A stretch of DNA of 64,000 nt from Actinomycetes bacterium (lineage in GTDB: Bacteria > Actinomycetota > Acidimicrobiia > Acidimicrobiales > RAAP-2): the NCBI GenBank assembly GCA_021831035.1, contig JAKBNL010000005.1:1-64000 (forward strand), given 5' to 3'. Numbering within the stretch: the first letter of the stretch is position 1; each line of letters opens with the position of its first letter. The position numbers and the translations under genes are program-made. The notes beneath the pieces are model-generated. The model was not told where the DNA came from. It saw nothing but the letters and a program-made list of their open reading frames with translations, and did no database searches. Shown here in pieces: positions 25,404 to 35,488 of the stretch.

Positions 25404-26707
25404 TGGCCGTGCTCGACGCGCCCCGCATCGTCACCTCCCGACTCGACTTCGAGGACTCCCACACCCTCGCGCGCTACCTCGCCACCGGCGGCTACACGGC
25501 CCTGCGCAAGGCCCTCTCGATGCACCCCGAGCAGGTCGCCGCCGAGGTCGACCAGGCCTCCCTGCTCGGACGCGGCGGCGCCGGCTTCCCGGCCGGGCGA
25601 AAGTGGTCGATGCTGCGCCCGAGCGAAGTCGCCTACCTCGTGGTGAACGGCGACGAGTCCGAGCCGGCCACCTTCAAGGACCACCTCCTCGTCGAGCGTG
25701 ACCCCCACCAGCTCGTCGAGGGCGTCATCATCGCGGCCTACGCCCTGCAGGTGAACCGGGCCTTCATCTACCTGCGTGGCGAGTTCGCCCTCGGCCTGGA
25801 ACGGGTCCAGGCCGCGCTCAACGAGGCCTACGACCACGGCGCGCTCGGTCGAGACGTCTTCGGCTCGGGCTTCTCCCTCGACGTCGTCGTCCACCCGGGC
25901 GCCGGCGCCTACATCTGCGGCGAGGAGACGGCCCTGCTCGAGGGTCTCGAGGGCAAGCGCGGCTTCCCCCGGATCAAGCCCCCCTTCTTCCCGGCCGCCC
26001 AGGGGCTCTACGGCGAGCCCACCGTCGTGAACAACGTCGAGACGATGTCGAACCTGCCCTGGATCGTGCTCAACGGTGGGGCGGCCTTCGCCGCCCTGGG
26101 GGCCGGGCGCTCGACCGGCACGCGCCTGTTCGCCCTGGCGGGCCGGGTGAACCGCCCCGGTGTCTACGAGGTCGAGATGGTGAAGAACACCTTCCGCGAC
26201 CTGATCTACGACCCGGCCTTCGGCGGCGGGGTGCCGGGGGACCGTCCGGTGAAGGCGTTCATCCCCGGTGGGGTCTCCGCCCCGTGGTTCGGACCCGACC
26301 AGCTGGACCTGCCCCTCGGCCAGGACGAGGTGGGGGGCCAGGGCTCGATGCTCGGCTCGGGGTCGGTCGTGGTGCTCGACGACACCTCGTGCGCGGTGCG
26401 CGCGGCCTGGCGGATCACCAAGTTCTTCTCGCGCGAGTCGTGCGGGCAGTGCACCCCGTGTCGCGAGGGCTCGGGCTGGATCGAGCGCGCGATGTACCGG
26501 CTCGAGCACGGCGGCGGGCGCGTCGAGGACCTCGACCTCCTGCTCGACCTGTGCGACAACATCGCCCCCGGGCTCACCTGGCCACCCCAGCAGACGACCA
26601 TCTGCGTGCTCGGCCCCTCGATACCCTCGTCGGTGCACGCGGCGATCGAGATGTTCAAGGACGAGTTCCTCGCCCACGTCGAGACCCAAGGATGCCCCTT
26701 TGACTGA
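25403..26707 (+). CDS. nuoF: NADH-quinone oxidoreductase subunit F
   Basis: This is the NADH- and FMN-binding 51-kDa subunit, 434 residues. GRGGAGFPAGRKWS contacts NADH, NGDESEPATFKDH and GAGAYICGEETALLE bind FMN, and ESCGQCTPCREG plus a later TICVLGP-type segment bind the [4Fe-4S] cluster N3. ATG at 25403 overlaps the nuoE stop by one base. Confidence 0.96.
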   Translation: MAVLDAPRIVTSRLDFEDSHTLARYLATGGYTALRKALSMHPEQVAAEVDQASLLGRGGAGFPAGRKWSMLRPSEVAYLVVNGDESEPATFKDHLLVERDPHQLVEGVIIAAYALQVNRAFIYLRGEFALGLERVQAALNEAYDHGALGRDVFGSGFSLDVVVHPGAGAYICGEETALLEGLEGKRGFPRIKPPFFPAAQGLYGEPTVVNNVETMSNLPWIVLNGGAAFAALGAGRSTGTRLFALAGRVNRPGVYEVEMVKNTFRDLIYDPAFGGGVPGDRPVKAFIPGGVSAPWFGPDQLDLPLGQDEVGGQGSMLGSGSVVVLDDTSCAVRAAWRITKFFSRESCGQCTPCREGSGWIERAMYRLEHGGGRVEDLDLLLDLCDNIAPGLTWPPQQTTICVLGPSIPSSVHAAIEMFKDEFLAHVETQGCPFD

Positions 26708-29288
26708 GACGCGCACCTCCGTCACCGTGACCGTGAACGGCCGCGCCGTCGAGGCGGCGCCGGGTGAGTTGTTGATCGACGTCGCCGAGCGCGCGGGCAC
26801 GTACATCCCTCGCTTCTGCTACCACCCGCGCATGGAGCCGGTCGGGATGTGTCGGATGTGCCTGGTCGAGGTGGAGGGCCCGCGGGGCGCGACCCTGCAG
26901 CCGGCCTGCTACCAGCGCGTGAACGACGGCATGGTCGTCACGACCGACTCGCCCAAGGCGAAGAAGGCCCAAGAGGGGGTCCTCGAGTTCCTCCTCGCCA
27001 ACCACCCCCTCGACTGCCCGGTCTGCGACAAGGGCGGCGAGTGCCCGCTCCAGGACCAGACGCTCACCCACGGTCCGGGCGAGACCCGCTTCGTCGAGGA
27101 GAAGCGCCACTTCGTCAAGCCGATCGAGATCGGCCCGCTCGTGCTGTTGGACCGGGAGCGCTGCATCCAGTGCGCCCGCTGCACCCGCTTCGCCGCCGAG
27201 GTGGCCGGGGACACCGAGATCGCCTTCGCCGGGCGCGGCGACCTCATCGAGGTCGCGCCCTCGCCGGAGCGTCCCTTCGCGTCGGTCTTCTCGGGCAACA
27301 CGGTCCAGATCTGCCCGGTCGGGGCGCTCACGGCCAAGCCCTACCGGTTCGCGGCCCGGCCCTGGGACCTCGAGCAGGTCGAGAGCACCTGCACCCAGTG
27401 CGCGGTGGGCTGCCGCCTCGCGGTCCAGTCCTCGGGCAACCGCCTGACCCGGGTGCTGGGCGTCGACTCGGATCCGGTGAACCACGGCTGGCTGTGCGAC
27501 AAGGGTCGCTTCACGCTCGACGCGGTCGACGGCCACGAGGGGGCGAGCGATCCGCTCGACCCGAGCCACCGGATCACGAGGCCGCTCGTGCGCCGTGACG
27601 GGTCCCTGGTCGAGGCGACGTGGGGCGAGGCGCTGGCGCGCGCCGCCGACGTCCTGCGGGCGGCCGGCGAGGTCGACGGCGGGGTCGGGGTCATCGGCGG
27701 CGCGGCGCTCACCAACGAGTCGGCCTACGCCTGGGCGCGTCTCGCGCGCGAGGTGCTGCGCACCGAGCACGTGGACGCCCAGTACGGCGACGGGCTCGAC
27801 GCGCGACGGGTGCTGGCGCTGCCCGGCGCCACGATCGACGACGCCGCCGCCGCGCGCGTCGTCCTAACCCTCTGCGGGGACCCGCGCGAGGAGCTGCCGG
27901 TGCTCTTCTTGCGCCTGCGCGGTGCGCTGGTGCGCCCGGGGCACGACCTGGTCGAGCTGGCGGTCGGCCCGTCGGCGCTGCACCCGCTCGCCACCGTCTC
28001 GATCCCGGTGCGCCCGGGTGAGGCCCACCGAGTGGTCGAGGCCCTCCTCGACGAGGGGCGCGCGCCCGCGGACCTCGGCCTCGACGAGGACGCGCGCGAG
28101 CGCGCCCGACGACTGCTGGACGACGGGGAGGGGGTCGTGGTCGTCGCCGGACGCACCAACCTGGCCGAGGACCCCGCCGTCGTGGAGCGCGCGCTCACCC
28201 GCCTCGCCGAGGGTCTGCCGCGCGCCACCTTCCTCGTGGCGTCGCGGCGGGGCAACGTGCGCGGGGCGATCGACGCGGGACTCGCGCCCGGGCTACGGCC
28301 CGGGCGGGTCCTCGCCGCGGGCGGTCGCGACACGCCGGCCCAACTGGCCGCCCTGCGCGAGGGCGCCCAGCGGGCCGTCCTGGTCCTGGGTGACCTCCTC
28401 GGCAACGTCCTCGACCGGACGGGGGCCGAGGCCGCGCTCGAGCGCGCCGACGTGGTGGTCGTCGCCGGACACGGGGGAGCGACGCTCGCTTACGCCGACG
28501 TGGTGCTGCCGGCGGCGGTCCAGCACGAGCGCACCGGGACCGTGACCAACCTCGAGGGTCGGGTCACCGCGGTGGTGCCCAAGGTCGTCGCGCCGGGCGC
28601 CGCCTGGCCCGACGTCGCGATCGCGGCCGAGCTGGCCCGATCCCTGGGCGCGGAGCTCGCGATGGACACGGTCGAGGACGCCGCGCGCGCCCTCGAGTCC
28701 TCGACCGGCTACCCGGCCCTCTCGGTCCTGCTCGACGCGACGAGCGAGGGTCGCCTCGCCGGGGGCGCGGGCGCCCCCGCGCCGCGCCGACCGCTCGACC
28801 CGATGGCCTTCCCGGGCATCCGCTCGGCCGAGTGGGTCGGCCTCGGGGAGTCGGCCGGAGACGTCGTCGAGTCCGCCCCCGCCGCGGCCGCCCCCACCCT
28901 CGCCGCCCCCACCCTCGCCGACCTCGGCTCGGCCCCGGTGCCCGAGGTCCCCGGGCGCGACGCCTACGGCCTCGCGCTGCGGGTCGCGCCGCGCCTCTAC
29001 GACCACGGCGTGGCCGTCACCGGCTCGCCCGCGCTCGCGGCGCTCGTCGGACCGACCGTGGCCCGCCTCCACCCGGGCGACCTCGACCGCCTCGGGCTCG
29101 ACACCGGGGGGCGCCTGGTCGTGCGCGGCGCGGGCCGGACCGTCGAACTGCGCGTGGCCCGCGACGCCCAGGTGCCCCGCGGCGTCCTCGAGGTCGCCTT
29201 CGGCGCGCTCGGTGACGAGGGCGAGGACGTGAACGCCCTCGCCGACCCGGGGGCGCCCATCACCCAGGTGAAGGTGGAGGCGCGATGA
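26700..29288 (+). CDS. nuoG: NADH-quinone oxidoreductase subunit G
   Basis: The 862-residue subunit has an N-terminal ferredoxin domain (YHPRMEPVGMCRMCLVEVEG), DCPVCDKGGECPLQD, ERCIQCARCTRFAAEVAG, then a molybdopterin-oxidoreductase-like body starting with STCTQCAVGCRL and SDPVNHGWLCDKGRF. Start is TTG at 26700: AAGGA (26688-26692) lies seven bases upstream and no in-frame ATG or GTG is nearer. It overlaps the nuoF end by eight bases. An Ala/Pro-rich linker near residue 730 (APAAAAPTLAAPTLA) precedes a short C-terminal beta-domain. Confidence 0.93.
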   Translation: MTETRTSVTVTVNGRAVEAAPGELLIDVAERAGTYIPRFCYHPRMEPVGMCRMCLVEVEGPRGATLQPACYQRVNDGMVVTTDSPKAKKAQEGVLEFLLANHPLDCPVCDKGGECPLQDQTLTHGPGETRFVEEKRHFVKPIEIGPLVLLDRERCIQCARCTRFAAEVAGDTEIAFAGRGDLIEVAPSPERPFASVFSGNTVQICPVGALTAKPYRFAARPWDLEQVESTCTQCAVGCRLAVQSSGNRLTRVLGVDSDPVNHGWLCDKGRFTLDAVDGHEGASDPLDPSHRITRPLVRRDGSLVEATWGEALARAADVLRAAGEVDGGVGVIGGAALTNESAYAWARLAREVLRTEHVDAQYGDGLDARRVLALPGATIDDAAAARVVLTLCGDPREELPVLFLRLRGALVRPGHDLVELAVGPSALHPLATVSIPVRPGEAHRVVEALLDEGRAPADLGLDEDARERARRLLDDGEGVVVVAGRTNLAEDPAVVERALTRLAEGLPRATFLVASRRGNVRGAIDAGLAPGLRPGRVLAAGGRDTPAQLAALREGAQRAVLVLGDLLGNVLDRTGAEAALERADVVVVAGHGGATLAYADVVLPAAVQHERTGTVTNLEGRVTAVVPKVVAPGAAWPDVAIAAELARSLGAELAMDTVEDAARALESSTGYPALSVLLDATSEGRLAGGAGAPAPRRPLDPMAFPGIRSAEWVGLGESAGDVVESAPAAAAPTLAAPTLADLGSAPVPEVPGRDAYGLALRVAPRLYDHGVAVTGSPALAALVGPTVARLHPGDLDRLGLDTGGRLVVRGAGRTVELRVARDAQVPRGVLEVAFGALGDEGEDVNALADPGAPITQVKVEAR

Positions 29289-30511
29289 TCGCCGGCGCGG
29301 ACCCGCTCTTCGCCCACGGGGTCACCGGGATCGTGATCCTCATCGTGCTGATCAAGGTGGTCGTCGGCTTCGCCGCCTGGATGGGCGCGGTCACGATGAT
29401 GATCTGGTTCGAGCGCAAGGCCATCAGCGACATGCAGAGTCGCATCGGCCCCCAGCGCTGGGGGCCGTTCGGCCTGCTGCAGACCCTCGCCGACGGGATC
29501 AAGTTGTTCTTCAAAGAGGACCTCGTCCCGGCCGAGGCCGACCGGCTGGTCTTCAAGCTCGCGCCGTACCTCTCGCTCGTGCCGGCGCTGGTGACCTTCG
29601 CCATCGTGCCGATCGGCGGGACCCTGCACGTCGCCGGCCACGCGGTCCAGCTCCAGGTGGCCAACCCCCCGATGGGGATCCTCGTGATGCTGGCGATGTC
29701 GGGCATCTCGGTCTACGGCGTGATGCTCGCCGGCTGGGCGTCGGGCTCGAAGTACCCGCTGATCTCCTCGGTGCGCGCGAGCGCCCAGATGATCAGCTAT
29801 GAGGCGGCGCTCGGGATCACCGTGGTGACGGTGATTCTGGTGAGCCACTCGCTCACGACCCACGGCATCGTCCTCGCCCAGGGCCAGGGGGTCTGGCACT
29901 GGAACGTGATCCGCCTGGGGGTGGTGCCCTTCGTCATCTTCTGGATGGCCATCACCGCCGAGCTGAACCGACCGCCCTTCGACGTGGTCGAGGCCGAGAG
30001 CGAGCTGGTGGGCGGCTTTAACACCGAGTACTCCTCGATCCGCTTCGCCCTGTTCTACATGGCCGAGTTCATGAACACGATCACGATGTCGGCGATCATC
30101 GTGACGCTCTTCTTCGGCGGCCCGGCCGGCTGGGTGCCCCCCGTGGCCCACCTCCGGTGGGTCTTCCCGATCCTGTGGTTCCTGGTAAAGACGGGCATCT
30201 TCGCCTTCTGCTACGTCTGGTTCCGCGCGGCGCTGCCGCGACTGCGCTACGACCAGGTGATGGACCTGGGCTGGAAGCGGCTGATCCCGCTGAGCCTCGG
30301 TTGGATGCTCATCGTCGCCGGGTTCCTGGTGGCGCCGGGTTGGGGGTTCGTCATGGCCGCGGCGGTGCTCCTCGCGTCGGTGGTCTTGGCGATCGCCTTC
30401 GAGCGCGGCGCGTCCCGCGCGACCGGCCCCGAATCGGTCCTCGAGCCCGTGGGACGCCGGCCGCTGCCCGAGGAGCGCCTGCGGGCCCTCACCGACCGGG
30501 AGGAGGGGTAG
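29285..30511 (+). CDS. nuoH: NADH-quinone oxidoreductase subunit H
   Basis: The 408-residue membrane subunit forms the quinone-entry chamber. IWFERKAISDMQSRIGPQRWGP and LADGIKLFFKED are the defining loops, and AELNRPPFDVVEAESELVGGF is the most conserved segment. About eight to nine helices are present. ATG at 29285 overlaps nuoG (ATGA). The C-terminal 40 residues are charged and non-conserved. Confidence 0.95.
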   Translation: MIAGADPLFAHGVTGIVILIVLIKVVVGFAAWMGAVTMMIWFERKAISDMQSRIGPQRWGPFGLLQTLADGIKLFFKEDLVPAEADRLVFKLAPYLSLVPALVTFAIVPIGGTLHVAGHAVQLQVANPPMGILVMLAMSGISVYGVMLAGWASGSKYPLISSVRASAQMISYEAALGITVVTVILVSHSLTTHGIVLAQGQGVWHWNVIRLGVVPFVIFWMAITAELNRPPFDVVEAESELVGGFNTEYSSIRFALFYMAEFMNTITMSAIIVTLFFGGPAGWVPPVAHLRWVFPILWFLVKTGIFAFCYVWFRAALPRLRYDQVMDLGWKRLIPLSLGWMLIVAGFLVAPGWGFVMAAAVLLASVVLAIAFERGASRATGPESVLEPVGRRPLPEERLRALTDREEG

Positions 30512-31260
30512 TGGCGCGCGGCACGGACTTCTTCGGCGGCTTCAAGCTCACCTTCAAGCACCTCGCGCGCCCGCGGGTGACGGTCGGCTACCCCGCCGAG
30601 AAGCGGCCCAAGCAGCCCCGCCAGCACGGGCGCCACGTCCTCAACCGCTTCGAGGACGGGATGGAGAAGTGCATCGGGTGCGAGCTGTGCGCCGGGGTCT
30701 GCCCGGCCAACTGCATTCACGTGCGCGGCCTGGACAACCCGCCCGATCACCCGGTGAGCCCGGGGGAGCGCTACGGCTACGTCTACGAGATCAACTACCT
30801 GCGCTGCATCCACTGCGACATGTGCGTCGAGGCCTGTCCCACCCAGGCGATCACCGAGTCCAAGCTGTTCGAGTTCTCCTTCACCAACCGGGCCGACGCG
30901 ATCTACACCAAGGCCGAGCTCTTGGTCGACGACGACGGCAACCCCCAGCGCCTGCCCTGGGAGGACTGGCGCGAGGGTGAGGCGGCGATGACGGGCGGCT
31001 GGATGCGCGCGACGTCCCCCTCCGGCGACGCCGCCTTCGAGGGCGTCGTGCAGTGGTCGGGCGAGCTCGGCTACGGCCAGCGCGCGCCCGAGGGCGGTCA
31101 GTCGGGCCGGCGCGACGACGCCGCGACGGGCACCAAGTCGCTCCGGCGGGCCTTCGTGCGCCACCTGCAGCCCGACGACGTCCCCGCCGACCTGAGCGGC
31201 CCGGTGGCCGCGCTCGAGCGGCTGCGCGAGCGGCTCCACCGACGGAGGAGGGGCGCGTGA
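30511..31260 (+). CDS. nuoI: NADH-quinone oxidoreductase subunit I
   Basis: At 249 residues, this ferredoxin-like subunit has two [4Fe-4S] motifs, [16 protein letters not shown] and [17 protein letters not shown] (N6a and N6b). The N-terminal amphipathic segment ([16 protein letters not shown]) lies along the membrane. A 70-residue polar C-terminal tail follows the clusters and is longer than in E. coli. GTG at 30511 shares one base with the nuoH stop. Confidence 0.94.
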   Translation: MARGTDFFGGFKLTFKHLARPRVTVGYPAEKRPKQPRQHGRHVLNRFEDGMEKCIGCELCAGVCPANCIHVRGLDNPPDHPVSPGERYGYVYEINYLRCIHCDMCVEACPTQAITESKLFEFSFTNRADAIYTKAELLVDDDGNPQRLPWEDWREGEAAMTGGWMRATSPSGDAAFEGVVQWSGELGYGQRAPEGGQSGRRDDAATGTKSLRRAFVRHLQPDDVPADLSGPVAALERLRERLHRRRRGA

Positions 31261-31814
31261 GCGCCACGGCGTACGCCCTGCCCTCGATCGTCGTCTTCGT
31301 GACGGCGGCCCTGCTCATCGTGGTGGGCGCGCTCGGCGTGCTCGCGGTGCGCAACCCGGTTCACGCGGCGCTCAGCCTCATCCTCACGCTCTTCGGGGTG
31401 GCCGTGGCCTTCATCGCCCAATCGGCCGACTTCCTCGCCGCCGTGCAGGTGATCGTCTACGCCGGGGCGATCGTCGTGCTGTTCCTCTTCGTCATCATGT
31501 TCCTCGGGGTCGGACGCAGCCGCCACGACCACGTCGAGCCGCTGGTGGGCCAGCGGCCGCTGGCCGCCCTCGGCGTGGCCGTGACCGTCGGCGGGATCAT
31601 CGCCCTGCTCGCCAGCTCGCACTGGGTGACCGGGGCCACCTCGGTCTCGGGCTCGTCGCTCGCCAAGGGCACCGGCAACGTCCACCAGCTGGGGACGGCG
31701 GTGTTCACCACCTACCTCTACGCCTTCGAGGCCACCGCCGCGCTGCTCGTCATCGCCGTCGTCGGGGCCGTCATCCTCGCCCGGCGCGAGCGCGTGACCG
31801 AGGGGGCCGAGTGA
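31257..31814 (+). CDS. nuoJ: NADH-quinone oxidoreductase subunit J
   Basis: The product, 185 residues with five hydrophobic segments, contains the marker [20 protein letters not shown] and [23 protein letters not shown], the third helix with its pi-bulge in the E-channel region. GTG at 31257 overlaps nuoI by GTGA. Confidence 0.93.
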   Translation: MSATAYALPSIVVFVTAALLIVVGALGVLAVRNPVHAALSLILTLFGVAVAFIAQSADFLAAVQVIVYAGAIVVLFLFVIMFLGVGRSRHDHVEPLVGQRPLAALGVAVTVGGIIALLASSHWVTGATSVSGSSLAKGTGNVHQLGTAVFTTYLYAFEATAALLVIAVVGAVILARRERVTEGAE

Positions 31815-32116
31815 ACGTCCCGGCGGCCTGGTACCTGGTGCTCGCGGCGGTGCTCTTCGGCATCGGCGCCTACGGCCTCTTGACCCGACGCAGCGCGCTC
31901 ATCATGTTCATGTGCGTCGAGCTGATGCTGAACGCCGTCAACCTGACCTTCGTGACCTTCGCGCGCACCCTCTCGGACATCGGGGGCCAGGCGAGCGTCT
32001 TCTTCGTGATGGTGGTCGCCGCGGCCGAGGTGACCGTGGGGCTGGGGATCGTGGTCGCGGTCTTCCGGCGCCGCCACTCGACCTCGGTCGACGAGCTGAA
32101 CGAGATGAAGGGCTGA
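31811..32116 (+). CDS. nuoK: NADH-quinone oxidoreductase subunit K
   Basis: The 101-residue three-helix subunit carries the two membrane glutamates of the family: [12 protein letters not shown] in helix 2 and [13 protein letters not shown] in helix 3. GTG at 31811 overlaps nuoJ; one base separates it from nuoL. Confidence 0.95.
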   Translation: MNVPAAWYLVLAAVLFGIGAYGLLTRRSALIMFMCVELMLNAVNLTFVTFARTLSDIGGQASVFFVMVVAAAEVTVGLGIVVAVFRRRHSTSVDELNEMKG

Positions 32117-32117
32117 G

Positions 32118-33989
32118 ATGGCGGCGCTGGCGACCCTGATCCTCCTGCTGCCCCTGGTGGGGGCGGTCCTGGCGATGAGCCTGCCCCGGCGCGCCCCCGA
32201 GCGGGCCGTGGGGTCGCTCACCACCGGCGTGGTCGGGGCCAGCTTCGTCCTGGCCGTCGCCGCCTTCGTCGTGCTGCTCCACCACCAGCACCGCGAGTTC
32301 AGCGTGCACCTGTTCACGTGGATCTCGGTGGGGAGCCTCCACGTGCCGGCCTCGCTGCTGGTGGACCCGCTCTCGATCACCATGGCGCTCTTCGTCACCG
32401 GGATCTCGGCGCTGATCCACCTGTACTCGATCGGCTACATGCACGGCGAGCGCGACTTCCGCAAGTTCTTCGTGTACTTGAACCTCTTCGTCTTCTCGAT
32501 GCTGGTGCTGGTGCTCTCGGGCACGCTCGTGATGACCTTCGTCGGCTGGGAGGGCGTGGGCGCGTGCTCCTACTGGCTGGTCAGCTACTACTTCGACCGC
32601 GACAGCGCGGCCAGCGCCGGCAAGAAGGCCTTCCTCTACAACCGGGTGGGCGACGTCGGGCTGCTGCTCGCGATGTTCCTGCTCTTCAGCCGACTCCACA
32701 CGCTCAGCTACCTCAGCGTCTTCTCGCGCGCGGGCCAGCTCTCGCCCACCGTCGCCACCCTGGTCGTGCTGGCCCTGTTGCTCGCCGCGACCGGCAAGAG
32801 CGCGCAGATCCCGCTGTTCAACTGGCTGCCCGACGCGATGGAGGGCCCCACCCCGGTGTCGGCGCTCATCCACGCCGCGACCATGGTGACGGCCGGGGTG
32901 TACCTGCTGGTGCGGATGTCGCCGGTGCTGGCCCTCTCCTCCTCGGGCCGGCTCACCATCGCCATCATCGGCGGGGCCACCGCCTTCGTGGCGGCGACGA
33001 TCGCCACCGCCCAGCGCGACATCAAGAAGGTCCTGGCCTTCTCCACGGTCTCCCAGATCGGCTACATGGTGCTGGCCGTCGGGGTGGGCGCCTACAGCGC
33101 GGCGATCTTCCTCATGGTCGCCCACGCCTTCTACAAGGCCCTGCTCTTCCTCGGCGCGGGGTCGGTCATCCACTCGCTCCACGGCGAGCAGGACCTCGGG
33201 CGCATGGGTGGCCTCGCGCGGTTCCTGCCACTGACCTTCCCGACCTTCCTCGTGGCGTGGCTCGCGATCGCGGGCATCCCCCCGTTCGCCGGCTTCTTCG
33301 CCAAGGGCGACGTCCTCACCAACGCCTACCTCCACGACAAGGCGCTCTGGGCCCTCGGGGTCGTGACCGCGGTGCTGACCGCCTACTACATGAGTCGGCT
33401 CTTCGTCCTGTGCTTCCGGGGTGAGGAGCGCTTCCGCGAGGTGACCCACGGCGCCGACCCGCACGAGTCGCCGTGGGTGATGACCCTCCCGCTCGTGGTC
33501 CTCGCCGTCCTCGCCGCGCTGGGCGGGGTCATCGACCTGCCGTGGGCCCACGGACGGTCGCTCGCCACGTTCTTGCACCCGGTGCTCGGCTACGTCGCCC
33601 CGGTGGCCGGCGCGACGACCGCCACCCAGTGGACGCTCGCCGCGGTGGACGTCGCCGCGGCCGTGGTGGGCCTGGCGGCGGCCTACAGCGTCTGGAGCTC
33701 GCGCTCGAGCGACCGCCGCTACGAGTGGCCCTTCCTCGCGCGCGTCTGGCACTGGAACGACGCGTACGACGCGGTGTTCGGGCGACCCCTCACGCGCGTC
33801 GCGGGGGTGGCCGAGGCCGTCGTGGAGCCGCGCGTGATCGACGGCGCGGTGGCCGCGGTCGCCGGAGCCGCCCGACGCAGCGCGCTCGGCCTGCGCAAGG
33901 CCCAGTCGGGCTTCGTGCGCCACTACGCGCTCGCCACCGCCCTCGGGCTGTGCGTCGTCGTCGTCTACCTGGTGGCGAGGGTCGGATAG
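32118..33989 (+). CDS. nuoL: NADH-quinone oxidoreductase subunit L (proton-pumping antiporter-like)
   Basis: The 623-residue protein is the distal antiporter-like subunit. FVGWEGVGACSYWLVSYYF contains the essential glutamate, ATGKSAQIPLFNWLPDAMEGPTP the lysine, and VSALIHAATMVTAGVYL and KKVLAFSTVSQIGYM the further channel residues. The C-terminal section includes the long lateral helix. ATG at 32118. Confidence 0.95.
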   Translation: MAALATLILLLPLVGAVLAMSLPRRAPERAVGSLTTGVVGASFVLAVAAFVVLLHHQHREFSVHLFTWISVGSLHVPASLLVDPLSITMALFVTGISALIHLYSIGYMHGERDFRKFFVYLNLFVFSMLVLVLSGTLVMTFVGWEGVGACSYWLVSYYFDRDSAASAGKKAFLYNRVGDVGLLLAMFLLFSRLHTLSYLSVFSRAGQLSPTVATLVVLALLLAATGKSAQIPLFNWLPDAMEGPTPVSALIHAATMVTAGVYLLVRMSPVLALSSSGRLTIAIIGGATAFVAATIATAQRDIKKVLAFSTVSQIGYMVLAVGVGAYSAAIFLMVAHAFYKALLFLGAGSVIHSLHGEQDLGRMGGLARFLPLTFPTFLVAWLAIAGIPPFAGFFAKGDVLTNAYLHDKALWALGVVTAVLTAYYMSRLFVLCFRGEERFREVTHGADPHESPWVMTLPLVVLAVLAALGGVIDLPWAHGRSLATFLHPVLGYVAPVAGATTATQWTLAAVDVAAAVVGLAAAYSVWSSRSSDRRYEWPFLARVWHWNDAYDAVFGRPLTRVAGVAEAVVEPRVIDGAVAAVAGAARRSALGLRKAQSGFVRHYALATALGLCVVVVYLVARVG

Positions 33990-33991
33990 CC

Positions 33992-35488
33992 GTGCACTCC
34001 TCCTGGTACCTCGCCGCCCTGCTCGTCGTGCCCCTGCTCGGCGCGCTCGGGGCGCTCGGCGCCGCGCGCGCCCGCGACGGCGCCTACCGCGTCGCCGTGG
34101 CGACCTCCGTCGTCGAGCTCGCCCTCACCCTCGTCGTGGCCTTCCTCTACGACCCGCGCGTCCCGGGCGCCCACACGCTCGACTTCGCCACCCGCCACGT
34201 GCTCGCCGCACCCTTCGGGCTGGCCTACGACGTCGGGCTGGACGGGATCAGCCTGCTGCTCGTGGTGCTGACGAGCCTGGTGCTCTGCCTCGCGCTGCTC
34301 GGCGCGCGCGACCGCCGCCGCGAGCCGGCCTTCGTGGCCTGGCTGCTCGTGCTGACGGCCTGCACGATGGGTAGTTTCCTCGCCCAGGACGGCCTCGAGT
34401 TCTTCGTCTTCTTCGAGCTCACCCTCGTCCCGAGCTACTTCATCGTGGCCGAGTGGGGCGGGGCCGAGCGGGCCCGCGCCGCGCTCAAGTTCTTCGTCTA
34501 CACCTTCACCGGCTCGGCCGCGCTGCTCGTGGGGCTGATCTACCTCGCCGTCGCCCACCAGAACCAGGTCGGCGGCCCGCTGACCTTCGCCTTCTCCGCG
34601 CTGGCGGCGACGACCCTGAGCCACGGGACGGCCGTGTGGCTCTTCGTCGCCTTCGCCGTCGCCTTCGCGGTGAAGAGCCCGATCTGGCCGCTGCACACCT
34701 GGTCGCCCCTGGCCTACGCCGAGGCCCCCACGGGGGGGTCGATCGAGCTCTCGGCGCTGCTGGCCAAGCTCGGCTCGTACGGGCTGCTGCGCGTGGCCGT
34801 CGGGCTGGTGCCGCTGGCGCTTATCGACGTGCGCCCGGTGGTGCTCACCCTCGCGGTCATCGGCATCCTCTACGGCTCGCTCGTCGCCTGCGCCACCCCC
34901 GACCTCAAGCGGCTCGTCGCCTACTCCTCGCTGGCCCAGATGGGCTTCATCACCCTGGGGGTGATGAGCGGCTCGGCGATCGCCACCGAGGGGGCGCTGC
35001 TCTTGATGTTCAACCACGGCGTGATCACCGCCGGCTTCTTCTTGCTGATCGGGTTCGTCGAGCGCCGTCGCGCCAGCTACCAGATCCGCGACCTGGCCGG
35101 ACTCCAGGGGCCGGCGCCGGTCCTGGCGGCCCTCTTCACCGTGGTGATGATGGCCTCGATCGGCCTGCCCGGGCTCTCGGGTTTCGTGAGCGAGTACCTC
35201 ATCCTCATCGGCACCTTCGCCACCCACGCCTGGTGGGCGGCGTTCGCCACGCTCGGCGTGCTGGCCTCGGCCGCGTACCTGCTCTGGGCCTTCCAGCGCG
35301 TCTTCCACGGCCGCGCGCAGGGTCCCAACGAGCACCTCGAGGACGCCCGGTCGGCCGAGCGCTGGGTCATGGTCCCGGTCGTGGTGCTCGTCGTGGCCCT
35401 GGGCGTCTTCCCCCAGCCGGTGCTGAACCGGATCGCGCCCTCGGTGCACCAGCTGGTCGCCCACGAGATCGCGGCGGTGCACCCGTGA
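33992..35488 (+). CDS. nuoM: NADH-quinone oxidoreductase subunit M (proton-pumping antiporter-like)
   Basis: The 498-residue antiporter-like subunit has FFVFFELTLVPSYFIVAEWGG with the key glutamate, AVKSPIWPLHTWSPLAYAEAPT, and KRLVAYSSLAQMGFI. GTG at 33992 lies two bases after the nuoL stop; an upstream open frame exists but would lie inside nuoL. The stop overlaps nuoN (GTGA). Confidence 0.95.
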   Translation: MHSSWYLAALLVVPLLGALGALGAARARDGAYRVAVATSVVELALTLVVAFLYDPRVPGAHTLDFATRHVLAAPFGLAYDVGLDGISLLLVVLTSLVLCLALLGARDRRREPAFVAWLLVLTACTMGSFLAQDGLEFFVFFELTLVPSYFIVAEWGGAERARAALKFFVYTFTGSAALLVGLIYLAVAHQNQVGGPLTFAFSALAATTLSHGTAVWLFVAFAVAFAVKSPIWPLHTWSPLAYAEAPTGGSIELSALLAKLGSYGLLRVAVGLVPLALIDVRPVVLTLAVIGILYGSLVACATPDLKRLVAYSSLAQMGFITLGVMSGSAIATEGALLLMFNHGVITAGFFLLIGFVERRRASYQIRDLAGLQGPAPVLAALFTVVMMASIGLPGLSGFVSEYLILIGTFATHAWWAAFATLGVLASAAYLLWAFQRVFHGRAQGPNEHLEDARSAERWVMVPVVVLVVALGVFPQPVLNRIAPSVHQLVAHEIAAVHP